This document shows positions 9,339 through 17,110 of a DNA stretch of 64,000 bases, in pieces. This DNA is from Oscillospiraceae bacterium (lineage in GTDB: Bacteria > Bacillota > Clostridia > Lachnospirales > Lachnospiraceae), in NCBI GenBank assembly GCA_021771715.1, contig JAETOO010000004.1, forward strand, positions 62,001-126,000, read 5' to 3'. Made by a program: the position numbers and the translations under genes. Each line of letters starts with the position of its first letter. The stretch's first letter is position 1. The notes below the pieces were generated by a model. It worked only from the letters and a program-made list of their open reading frames with translations. It was not told where the DNA came from and did not search any database.

Positions 9339-10658
9339 TCAGAACGACCTCAACAAAAAGGCCATATACAGCGGGAGTGTAAGGATTTGCCCCGTCCGGC
9401 CCACATTGTAATCCCCTAATTTGATTGCGCTGTTTACATGATATTTTTCCGGATGCCGCAGAATTGTTTTCGTGCTTTTTGTGTTCCCGGTAGCCGCTTT
9501 TACTTCTACCAGCGTACATTCCCCTCTATACCGGATCACAAAATCCACCTCCAGCCCGCTGTCTTTGTGAAAATAATAGAGCTTTCGCCCCATTTTGGCA
9601 AAGATATCTGCAATCAGGTTTTCAAAAATAGCCCCTTTATATCCGCAAAGATTGCCCTGTAAAATGTCGTACTGGGTACCATCCTCCAGCATACTGACAA
9701 ACAGGCCGCAATCCCGCATGTATACCTTAAATGTATCCTCCTCGGCATTTCCGTCCAATGGAAGTTCTGTAATGGAAAGATTATAGCACCGGGAGATCAT
9801 GCCGGCATCCTCAATCCATTGCAGGCTGCCCGCATATTTGGTGGCGGTGGAGCCTTTCTTAACAACCGAATACTGGAATTTTTTATTCTCCTTGCTGAGC
9901 TGCTTGGGAATCGACTGAAAGCACTCTTTAATTCGGGATTTATCCTTTCTCTCAGCGTATTTTACCATATCATCCTCATAGGAGCGGACAATATCCCGCT
10001 GGATGCGCAATACCTCGTTCATCTGTTTTGTGTCCACAAAAGTCTGCACTGCATCCGGCATTCCTCCTACCACGGCATATTGCAGGAGGAGCTGTTTCAT
10101 GCGGTTGTGGAGTGCCTCTGGAACGGGAATCTCTGCTTCCAGATTTTTTTTCAGCAGTTCAATGACCGGCCCTGCAACCCCGTTGGCCCACAAAAACTCT
10201 TCAAAATCCAAAGGATACATGTCGATCACGGTTTCTGATCCCACCGGAATGGACTTCGGATCTTTCCCATACCCTTTTACCCCCAGCAGAGAACCTGTTC
10301 CAATCACATCATATCTTCCATCCATTCGGAAGAATTTCAAAGCAGTTCTGGCCTCCGGACAATCCTGAATTTCATCCAGCACCAGAACCGTCTCACCGGC
10401 TTCAAATACTGCTTCACCACCCAACAATGCAGACAACATCATTACAAGATTGTCGACCTCCAGGGAACCGGCAAAAACAGAAGCGTAATCCGGGTTCTCA
10501 AAAAAATTGAGATACACCACATGTTTGTAATTTTTCCTTGCAAAATCCAGAACAGAAAAGGTTTTTCCGCACTGCCTGCATCCTTTTATAATCAATGGCT
10601 TATGATTTGCCATATGCTTCCACTCGGTCAAACGCTGCTCGATTTTTCTTTTCAGCAT
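9339..10658 (-). CDS. AAA+ ATPase with DUF4143 domain
   Basis: 439 residues. The N-terminal AAA_14 domain has Walker A GCRQCGKT (residues ~26-33) and Walker B VLVLDEIQD. A C-terminal DUF4143 region (from ~residue 200) ends in a restriction-endonuclease-like fold with LEVDFVIRYRGECTLVEVKAA, matching the D...E-x-K pattern. Members are common as scattered single genes in gut Firmicutes and Bacteroidetes; the function is not established. The gene is visibly richer in A+T than its neighbours and has its own promoter, consistent with horizontal acquisition. No toxin or antitoxin partner is adjacent. Confidence 0.88.
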   Translation of the reverse strand: MLKRKIEQRLTEWKHMANHKPLIIKGCRQCGKTFSVLDFARKNYKHVVYLNFFENPDYASVFAGSLEVDNLVMMLSALLGGEAVFEAGETVLVLDEIQDCPEARTALKFFRMDGRYDVIGTGSLLGVKGYGKDPKSIPVGSETVIDMYPLDFEEFLWANGVAGPVIELLKKNLEAEIPVPEALHNRMKQLLLQYAVVGGMPDAVQTFVDTKQMNEVLRIQRDIVRSYEDDMVKYAERKDKSRIKECFQSIPKQLSKENKKFQYSVVKKGSTATKYAGSLQWIEDAGMISRCYNLSITELPLDGNAEEDTFKVYMRDCGLFVSMLEDGTQYDILQGNLCGYKGAIFENLIADIFAKMGRKLYYFHKDSGLEVDFVIRYRGECTLVEVKAATGNTKSTKTILRHPEKYHVNSAIKLGDYNVGRTGQILTLPLYMAFLLRSF

Positions 10659-10690
10659 CGCTTTTTTCTCCTTCTCTTATCATTACCTCT

Positions 10691-10719
10691 ATGGTACGCG
10701 AAAGCAGAAACTTTTTCAA
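10691..10719 (-). promoter_or_regulatory. Probable promoter of the DUF4143 ATPase gene
   Basis: Minus-strand TTGAAA, 17-bp spacer, TACCAT. It lies about 33 bases ahead of the start codon with an AAGGAG site between. The -10 is only a fair match. Confidence 0.5.
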
Positions 10720-10842
10720 GGGAGTTTTCTATAAAATAGTCAACTTTTTTAATGAAGTTTTTCAGAAATGATGCAACTTTTTCTCTGTTTTGCAATTATG
10801 CGTTGATCGAGTGCAAGCAAATGTTCCCGATGAACGCACAAA

Positions 10843-10940
10843 GAGGGTGTTGCAAAATTGCTGGCAACTACAGGGGCCGGTATGTAAAAAATCGCTTAAA
10901 TACCAGTCCTTGTAGATTTGCCGCATTTTGCGACACCCTC
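10843..10940. mobile_element. 98-bp palindromic MITE-like element
   Basis: The two halves are imperfect inverted copies. GAGGGTGTTGCAAAAT at the left is matched by ATTTTGCGACACCCTC at the right, and the similarity continues through GGCAACTACA/TTGTAGATTTGCC and CCGGTAT/ATACC to a ~16-base loop. It carries no gene and lies in the A+T-rich gap between the DUF4143 ATPase and the MBL hydrolase. The GGGTGTNGCAAAA ends resemble those I associate with insertion sequences of Lachnospiraceae, so it may be a non-autonomous derivative (inference). Confidence 0.7.
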
Positions 10941-10984
10941 ATCTTAATGATACCGACTATCAGTCCACAAAAGCTGCAGCACCT

Positions 10985-11836
10985 TTATAATTCAAACACC
11001 TCAAGATCCTCCGGGACGTACAGTCCTCCGCCAAAGTACTGCCGGCCCTCCGCGGTGTACCGCTCCTTGCGGTGCTCCATATCGTGGTCCTCCGTGTGGT
11101 AGAGGATCAGGTTGGTCACGCCAAGCTGATCGGCGAGCATGGCAGCGTCCCGAACCGTGGAGTGGTGCTTCTCGTACGGCTTGAAGATATCCGCCTGGCC
11201 GTGCAGGCAGAATGCCTCGTGCATCAGCCATTTGCTCCCGCGCGCGTACTGCTCCTCCTGCTCCTTGTAGGGCTCATCGCCGCAGCACGTCAGCCGCTCC
11301 CCGCCGCCGAGCGCGATCGTGAAGCCGTACTGCTGCGCCTTCGTCGAGTGGATGTCAAAGAAGGTGACCGGATGGCCGATGATCTCGCACGTCTGCCCGT
11401 CCTCCACGATGATCAGACGCAGACACGTCTCTTCCTGGATCATTTCAGCCGATTCTGCACGCTCTTCCAATGTCTGCACGCGCAGATAGTCGGCCTGATC
11501 CTTCTGCAGCAGCATCTCTCCGAGCTTCTGCAGGATCCCGATCACCTCCCGGTGCGCGTAGATCCTGGCCTCGCCCTCATACTTTCCCTGCTTCATGTTC
11601 TGGCAGATCATGCGCATCATCCAGACGATTCCGAGGATATGGTCGATGTGCTTGTGCGTCACGAAGATGTCGCGAACCTCCCGCCAGTCAGCTCCCGCCT
11701 CGCGCAGCCTCCCAAGGATCGTGTTGCCGCCCCCTGCATCCACCATGAAATACTGTTTCTCTTCCTCCAGCAAAAAGCAGGTATTGTAGCATTCTACTGC
11801 CTGTGCGTTTCCCGTTCCCAAAATTGTCAGCTTCAT
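10985..11836 (-). CDS. MBL-fold metallohydrolase, RNase Z-like
   Basis: 283-residue metallo-beta-lactamase fold protein. The N-terminal TILGTGNAQAVE segment and the metal-binding motif THKHIDHILG (HxHxDH type, residues ~60-69) are intact. Later ligands are suggested by LMHEAFC and LILYHTEDHD. Length and ends resemble RNase Z-like hydrolases, but the exosite of true tRNase Z is not apparent, so the substrate is open. The start follows AAAGGAG. It is the last gene of the rpmE-to-prfA minus-strand group. Confidence 0.85.
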   Translation of the reverse strand: MKLTILGTGNAQAVECYNTCFLLEEEKQYFMVDAGGGNTILGRLREAGADWREVRDIFVTHKHIDHILGIVWMMRMICQNMKQGKYEGEARIYAHREVIGILQKLGEMLLQKDQADYLRVQTLEERAESAEMIQEETCLRLIIVEDGQTCEIIGHPVTFFDIHSTKAQQYGFTIALGGGERLTCCGDEPYKEQEEQYARGSKWLMHEAFCLHGQADIFKPYEKHHSTVRDAAMLADQLGVTNLILYHTEDHDMEHRKERYTAEGRQYFGGGLYVPEDLEVFEL

Positions 11837-11866
11837 CCCGTCTTTGCTCCTTTACCGTTTGCTGTG

Positions 11867-12937
11867 CTATTCGTTCATCTTCGCCAGCTTTGCCGCCTGG
11901 TCGGCTGCAATGCAGTTGTCGATGATCTCCTGCAGATCTCCATCCATCACCTTGTCGAGCTTGTACAGCGTCAGATTGATCCGGTGGTCGGTGATGCGGC
12001 CCTGGGGGAAGTTGTACGTGCGGATCTTCTCTGAGCGGTCTCCCGTGCCGACCTGGCTCCGTCTCGCCTCCGCCTCCGCATCATGTGCCTTCTGCAGTTC
12101 GAGGTCGTACAGCTTGGCGCGCAGCACCTTCAGTGCCTTGTCCTTGTTCTTCAGCTGCGACTTCTCATCCTGACACGAGATCACGATTCCGGTCGGAATA
12201 TGGGTCAGACGCACGGCAGAGTCTGTCGTGTTGACGCACTGTCCGCCGTTTCCGGATGCGCGGAACACATCAAACTTACAGTCGTTCATGTCGATCTGCA
12301 CATCGACCTCCTCGGCCTCCGGCATGATCGCCACCGTGATCGTCGACGTGTGGATCCGTCCGCCCGATTCCGTCTCCGGCACACGCTGCACGCGGTGCAC
12401 GCCGGACTCATATTTCAGCTTCGAGTACGCGCCCTGGCCCGTGATCATGAAGCTGACATACTTCATGCCGCCGATGCCGATCTCCTCGACATCCATCGTC
12501 TCCACACGCCAGCGCTGGCTCTCCGCATAGTGCACATACATCCGGTAAATCTCCGCGGCAAACAGCGCCGCCTCATCGCCGCCCGCCCCGGCGCGGATCT
12601 CGACGATGACATTTTTCTCATCGTTCGGGTCCTTCGGGAGCAGCAGAATCTTCATCTCCTTCTCAAGCTCCTCAATACGGCTTCTCGCGTCCGAGAGCTC
12701 CTCCTTGAGCATCTCGCGCATCTCCTCGTCCGACTCCTCCTCCAGCATCGAGAGGCTCTCCTCCACCGTCTGCCGGCAGCTCTTGTACTCCCGGTAGGCG
12801 TCGACGATCGGCTGCAGGCTGCTCTGCTCCTTCATCAGCTTCTGAAACCGCGCCGCATCACTTATCACGGAAGGATCGTTCAGCATATTCAGCAGCTCTT
12901 CGAACCGTATCAGTAAATCCTCCAATTTGTCAAACAT
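11867..12937 (-). CDS. prfA: Peptide chain release factor 1
   Basis: 356 residues, normal for RF1, which ends translation at UAA and UAG. Seen: N-terminal helical domain, the stop-codon recognition PxT tripeptide (PET in [14 protein letters not shown], residues ~185), and the GGQ peptidyl-hydrolysis motif ([16 protein letters not shown]). PxT rather than SPF shows it is RF1, not RF2. GGQ is the residue modified by PrmC, whose gene lies just upstream. The start follows GGAGGG. Confidence 0.97.
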   Translation of the reverse strand: MFDKLEDLLIRFEELLNMLNDPSVISDAARFQKLMKEQSSLQPIVDAYREYKSCRQTVEESLSMLEEESDEEMREMLKEELSDARSRIEELEKEMKILLLPKDPNDEKNVIVEIRAGAGGDEAALFAAEIYRMYVHYAESQRWRVETMDVEEIGIGGMKYVSFMITGQGAYSKLKYESGVHRVQRVPETESGGRIHTSTITVAIMPEAEEVDVQIDMNDCKFDVFRASGNGGQCVNTTDSAVRLTHIPTGIVISCQDEKSQLKNKDKALKVLRAKLYDLELQKAHDAEAEARRSQVGTGDRSEKIRTYNFPQGRITDHRINLTLYKLDKVMDGDLQEIIDNCIAADQAAKLAKMNE

Positions 12938-12962
12938 AGTATCCCTCCTCTATATACTGCCC

Positions 12963-13110
12963 GTTACAGTTCAGCCATGCATAAAAAACAGAAAGACAGT
13001 CCGTGCAAGCTTGTTTTCTAAGGATGCCGTGTGCCGGTGGCACACGTTTGGCATCGACCGAAGCGAAGCGTAGACCTGTATTACCATTTTTGAATGGGCC
13101 AAACTATAAC
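12963..13110. mobile_element. 148-bp element with GTTACAG terminal repeats and internal hairpin
   Basis: Bounded by GTTACAGTTCAGCC (12963-12976) and GGCCAAACTATAAC (13097-13110), an imperfect 14-bp inverted pair matching the arms of the 31-bp palindrome at 8050. Inside lies a strong hairpin (13023-13055): GATGC, then CGTGTGCC-GGT-GGCACACG, then GCATC. The right end overlaps the prmC terminus so that the prmC stop codon is inside the terminal repeat. It fits a small non-coding insertion in the prfA-prmC spacer. Confidence 0.6.
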
Positions 13111-14018
13111 AATTCACTATTCCGTTCCTTTTGCGACCCTATCCTGCCGGAGACGACGCGATCCAGCCCGGCCAGATCTTTTGTCACAGCGATCTCCTCG
13201 TACCCGCTCTCCCGAAGCAGGGCCGTCACCTCCGCTGCCTGATCGTACCCGATCTCAAGCAGGAGCCATCCGCCCGGTCTTAGGTATCCCGCAGCGTTCC
13301 GGATGATTCTCCGGTAAAAGTGCAGGCCGTCCTCTCTCCCGTCGAGCGCCAAATGCGGCTCATGCAGCCGCACCTCCTCCGACAGTTCCTCAATCACCGC
13401 GGTGCGGATATACGGCGGGTTCGACACAATCATATCGTACACGGCGGCATCCCCGAGTCCCTCAAAGAGATCGCTCTGCACCCAGCGCACCTGTGCGCCC
13501 AGACGTTCTCCGTTCTGTCTGGCGACGGCAAGCGCCTCGGGAGAAATATCTGACGCATCCATCCAGGTCCCGGGACACAGCTTCTGCAGGCTCACAGCGA
13601 TGCAGCCAGATCCGGTGCACAGGTCAAGCACGCGCATGCCAGGCCGCAGCCGTGACAGAGCCTCCTCCACAAGCGTCTCCGTATCCTGCCGCGGCACCAG
13701 CACATGCTCATTCACCGCAAACGGGAACCCCATGAACTCCTGCTCCCCGGTCAGATGCTGCAGCGGAATATGGCGCGCGCGAAGCCCAAGCAGCTCCTCG
13801 TAGCGCTCCTGGTCCTCATCCGCAAGCCTCTGACCTCTCTCGGCGAGAAAACGCGCGCGGCTGATGCCCGTCACATGCGACAACAGCAGCCATGCGTCCA
13901 CGGCCGCGTCTGCGACCTCATGCCCGCGCAGATACTGCTCGGCCGCATACAGCGCCTCCCCCAAAGAAACATCTCTTTCCAATATCTTCTCACACATAGT
14001 TTCTGCTGTTGGTATCAT
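13104..14018 (-). CDS. prmC: Release factor glutamine methyltransferase PrmC
   Basis: 304-residue SAM-dependent N5-glutamine methyltransferase that modifies the GGQ glutamine of RF1/RF2. Seen: N-terminal helical domain, the SAM motif VLDLCTGSGCIAVSL (residues ~113-127) and the catalytic NPPY motif in MIVSNPPYIRTAV. ATG 14018 has AAGGA at the right distance; ATG 14024 is also possible. It overlaps the end of the DUF1385 gene by about 29 bases. The last residues (NSELL) and the stop codon fall in the terminal repeat of the 12963-13110 element, suggesting a remodelled C-terminus. Confidence 0.95.
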   Translation of the reverse strand: MIPTAETMCEKILERDVSLGEALYAAEQYLRGHEVADAAVDAWLLLSHVTGISRARFLAERGQRLADEDQERYEELLGLRARHIPLQHLTGEQEFMGFPFAVNEHVLVPRQDTETLVEEALSRLRPGMRVLDLCTGSGCIAVSLQKLCPGTWMDASDISPEALAVARQNGERLGAQVRWVQSDLFEGLGDAAVYDMIVSNPPYIRTAVIEELSEEVRLHEPHLALDGREDGLHFYRRIIRNAAGYLRPGGWLLLEIGYDQAAEVTALLRESGYEEIAVTKDLAGLDRVVSGRIGSQKERNSELL

Positions 14019-15123
14019 GCTCATCCTTCAGCTCGTAGTGCGTCCCGAACTGCTCATTCTCGAACTTTCTCCAGTCGAACACCGCCTCGACCGACGCGAT
14101 CGCGACCTCGATCATCGAGTCGTCCGGCTCCTTCGTCGTCATGTGCTGCAGCGCCATCCCCGGCTTGCTCAGGAGATTGACGAGCTTGTTCTCGGAGCTG
14201 CCCGCCAGGCGGATGAACTCATACGAGACCCCCGCGATCAGCGGAAGCAGCAGCAGGCGCAGCACGATCCGCCAGAATGAGGTGTTCACATGGATCACCA
14301 TGAACAGCGGGATGCTGAACACCATGATAAACACGATGCTGATAAACATGACGATAAACAGAAAGCTCGTACCGCAGCGCTTGTGCTCGCGGGAGCTGAT
14401 GCGCACATTCGCGACGTTCAGCTCAAGGCCGTGCTCAATGCAGTTGATGCATTTGTGCTCCGCGCCGTGGTACATAAAGGTCCGCTGGATATCCTTCATC
14501 CGCGATACCAGCGCCAGATAGCCGAAGAAAATTGCAAGGCGCACAATGCCCTCCGCGATCACAATCAGGATCTCCGACGTGATCACCGTCCGCATCCAGC
14601 GGGATATAAAGTACGGAAGCATCATGAACAGCGCAACGGAGATCACCAGAGAAAAAGCGACAGTCAGCGTCATCAAAAGATCGTCGTCCTTCTTCTGCTT
14701 CTCCTTCTCCGCCTCAGCCGCCAGCGCTCCGGCCTCCTTCGCGAGCTTCTCCTCACACTTTGCGAGCACCTGCTCCGCCTCAGCCTGCTTGCCCTGTGCA
14801 CGCAGCTTCTCCGCCTTTGCCGCAGCCTTCTTTCGCGCCTTTCCCTCGCGCGCCGCCTTCTCCTCCTCGGACTCCTCCGCAAAGAGCGAAGCCGAGTACA
14901 TCAGAGATTTCATTCCCAGCACCATTGAGTCAAAGAAATTAATGACGCCGCGGATAATCGGGAGCTTTGCGAACTTCTTGCTCTGTATTTTATTGCTGCT
15001 GCATTTCTGTGTATCCACCATAATCTGCCCGTCAGGCGTGCGGACCGCGACAGCATATTCCCCGCCGTTGCGCATCATGACGCCCTCAATCACAGCCTGG
15101 CCTCCGATACCGGATGGTTTCAT
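13990..15123 (-). CDS. DUF1385 family membrane protein (YqhQ-like)
   Basis: 377 residues. It starts with the diagnostic GGQAVIEGVMMRNG, has an Ala/Lys/Glu-rich charged insert (residues ~85-145, probably helical or coiled coil), two or three membrane segments (residues ~150-215) and then a conserved HGAEHKCINCIEHG-x-REHKRCGTSFLF region with His and Cys that could bind metal. Function unknown in the family. It is regularly found beside rpmE, prmC and prfA in Clostridia, as here. The start follows GGAGG. Confidence 0.92.
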   Translation of the reverse strand: MKPSGIGGQAVIEGVMMRNGGEYAVAVRTPDGQIMVDTQKCSSNKIQSKKFAKLPIIRGVINFFDSMVLGMKSLMYSASLFAEESEEEKAAREGKARKKAAAKAEKLRAQGKQAEAEQVLAKCEEKLAKEAGALAAEAEKEKQKKDDDLLMTLTVAFSLVISVALFMMLPYFISRWMRTVITSEILIVIAEGIVRLAIFFGYLALVSRMKDIQRTFMYHGAEHKCINCIEHGLELNVANVRISSREHKRCGTSFLFIVMFISIVFIMVFSIPLFMVIHVNTSFWRIVLRLLLLPLIAGVSYEFIRLAGSSENKLVNLLSKPGMALQHMTTKEPDDSMIEVAIASVEAVFDWRKFENEQFGTHYELKDEHDTNSRNYV

Positions 15124-15222
15124 TCTGTATCCTCCATATCTGCTCTATCTTAGCCCATCTCGCCATTTTACGGCTAACATAAACTGCCGTGCCAAATGCA
15201 GGGAATGGCCTGTTACTTCGCG

Positions 15223-15257
15223 TAAAAAACAGGATGAGATTTTCACAAATCTCATCC
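15223..15257 (-). terminator. Intrinsic terminator after rpmE
   Basis: Minus-strand stem GGATGAGATTT/AAATCTCATCC with a short loop, followed by TGTTTTTT. It ends the rpmE transcript before the DUF1385 gene. Confidence 0.9.
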
Positions 15258-15271
15258 CTATCTTTCCTGCC

Positions 15272-15487
15272 TTATTTAGACTCGATACCGTACTTCTTAT
15301 TGAATCTCTCAATACGTCCGCGAGCGGTCGTAGCTTTCTGCTGGCCGGTGTAGAATGAATGGCACTTGGAGCAGATTTCTACGTGGATGTCCTTCTTCGT
15401 GGAACCTGTCACAAATGTGTTGCCACAGTTGCAGGTAACGGTCGCCTGATAATACTTCGGATGGATTCCTTCCTTCATGATATTCAC
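15272..15487 (-). CDS. rpmE: 50S ribosomal protein L31
   Basis: 71 residues with the zinc-type (C+) cysteines: CNCGNTF near residue 19 and [10 protein letters not shown] near residue 38. This is the zinc-binding bL31 form rather than the zinc-independent replacement. The start follows GAGGTG. It has its own promoter and terminator. Confidence 0.97.
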   Translation of the reverse strand: MNIMKEGIHPKYYQATVTCNCGNTFVTGSTKKDIHVEICSKCHSFYTGQQKATTARGRIERFNKKYGIESK

Positions 15488-15701
15488 CTCTTCTTTTTTA
15501 TTTGTGAACTGCTGACTGCGCGTGATCGCGAAGCCGGTTCCCGGTCAATGCCGCTCCAGTGTAACCACGGCAAGCTACCCCGGGCTATCCCTGCAAGTCC
15601 CTGCAGTTCTTCTCAAATGATACCCCCGCAGCCGATCAGGCTGTGACGGTAACACTCCCGCCGCAGACGAATCTCCGCACTACGGCTAAAACAACGCTTG
15701 T
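15488..15701 (-). promoter_or_regulatory. Long 5' leader of rpmE
   Basis: About 205 bases separate the predicted transcription start (near 15695) from the rpmE ATG with no gene in between. Leaders of this size ahead of single ribosomal protein genes often carry autoregulatory RNA structures. I did not identify a known L31 leader motif here. Confidence 0.35.
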
Positions 15702-15730
15702 ATTCTACCACAGGAACTGACAAAATGCAA
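15702..15730 (-). promoter_or_regulatory. rpmE promoter
   Basis: Minus-strand TTGCAT, 17-bp spacer, TAGAAT. It lies immediately downstream of the pepC stop codon at 15749. Confidence 0.7.
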
Positions 15731-15748
15731 GAGAATCTTTTTTCAATT

Positions 15749-17080
15749 CTACGCCAGCGACCCCATCGGATCCCACGGGTTCAGCATGATCGGCTCGCTC
15801 TCGTAGGCCTCGAGCACTTCCTTCGGAAGATACTTCCGGTTCACGACTACCTGGTACATGTACTCGTCGAACCAGCGGTCGCTCATCACATAGTAGCCGT
15901 CCTTGCCCGGCTCGTCGCCCCAGCTGTTCTCGACTCTCCAGCGGTCCGGTCTGCCGTCCTCGGTCAGGTTGACTCCCTGAAAGACCATCGCGTGCGTCAT
16001 CAGGCTCTCGCCGTAATCGAGGCGCTCGGCCTTTGTCATGCCGAACTGTGTGCCGAACAGGTTCTCCACGTCGTACAGCCCGGTGTCCATCAGCCCGGCC
16101 CGGCTCGAGTACTGCCCCACGTCACAGCCGAACCACACCGGCTCGCCGTCCGAAAGCTGCGCGATCGCCGCCTTCTTCAGCTCGTCGACCGGCAGATTCA
16201 CGTAGCGCACGGCGCGGCCCTCCGCGACATTTCCGAGGTAGCTGACGCTGTAGCTGCGGTAGTACGGCTTGTCCGCGGTCGGCGCGTTGATCAGGCTGAT
16301 GTAGTCCGCAAGGTTCAGGCCGATGTACTTGTCGTAGAACTCCTTCGGCGTCAGGCCGCAGTCGCGGTGGAAGTTCTTATCCTTGTCTCTCCACTCAAAG
16401 TCAACCGTCTTCGGCGGCTTGCCAAGACAGATGCAGAGCATCCGGTAGATCGTCTCCAGCATCGTCTCCTTCTCGGCGCGCAGCTCCGATGCCGATTTCC
16501 CGGCCGCATGGCCCTTGCGCAGCATGCACGCAAACTCGCGCAGCTTCACGGTCAGGTACGTCGTCATCTCGCGGGTCGCGGAGGACGAGATCGTCTCCGG
16601 CATCGCGCTTTTTGGCACAAGTCCGTACTTATCGACAATGCTGCAGAGCATGTCCCACTGCCCGCCGTCGTTGAGCGGCGCCGTGAGCAGGAACGAGATC
16701 AGACGGCCGTCCGTCGGCTCGTCCAGCGTGCCAAGAATACTCTCCAGGAAATAGTTCGCCTTCTCCAGCTTGTCATAGAACAGCGTATAGTTCTGCGAGA
16801 GCTCGAAGTCCTCCAGGTTCAGCTTTTTGATCACCTGGAACCGCATCGTGTTCAGCGCCGCAAACATCCAGCAGCGGCCGCTCTGCTTCTGGTTCGTGAT
16901 CTTGCCCTGCTCCAGGCTGACGGAAAACTCCGTGCGCACCTCCCGCTCCGTCGCGTAGTTCGTCGCAACGACGTTGACTCCGTTCTTTGTCACCGCGTTC
17001 ATCGCCACCGCATTGCAGCGGTCTGCATCAAACCGCTCCTCAAACTGTGCGAGGAGCTCTTTTGTAACCTGCGTTTCCAT
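15749..17080 (-). CDS. pepC: Aminopeptidase C (bleomycin hydrolase family, C1B)
   Basis: 443-residue cytoplasmic papain-fold cysteine aminopeptidase that trims N-terminal residues from peptides. All three catalytic elements are present: Cys in KQSGRCWMFAALNTMR (residues ~66-81), His in THAMVFQGVNL, and Asn in WRVENSWGDEPGKDGYYVMSD. Length matches bleomycin hydrolases. It begins 30 bases after rho with an AAAGGAGG site, so it is probably read from the rho transcript. Confidence 0.96.
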   Translation of the reverse strand: METQVTKELLAQFEERFDADRCNAVAMNAVTKNGVNVVATNYATEREVRTEFSVSLEQGKITNQKQSGRCWMFAALNTMRFQVIKKLNLEDFELSQNYTLFYDKLEKANYFLESILGTLDEPTDGRLISFLLTAPLNDGGQWDMLCSIVDKYGLVPKSAMPETISSSATREMTTYLTVKLREFACMLRKGHAAGKSASELRAEKETMLETIYRMLCICLGKPPKTVDFEWRDKDKNFHRDCGLTPKEFYDKYIGLNLADYISLINAPTADKPYYRSYSVSYLGNVAEGRAVRYVNLPVDELKKAAIAQLSDGEPVWFGCDVGQYSSRAGLMDTGLYDVENLFGTQFGMTKAERLDYGESLMTHAMVFQGVNLTEDGRPDRWRVENSWGDEPGKDGYYVMSDRWFDEYMYQVVVNRKYLPKEVLEAYESEPIMLNPWDPMGSLA

Positions 17081-17110
17081 CTAATTATCCTCCTTTGTTT
17101 GAAAAAAATC

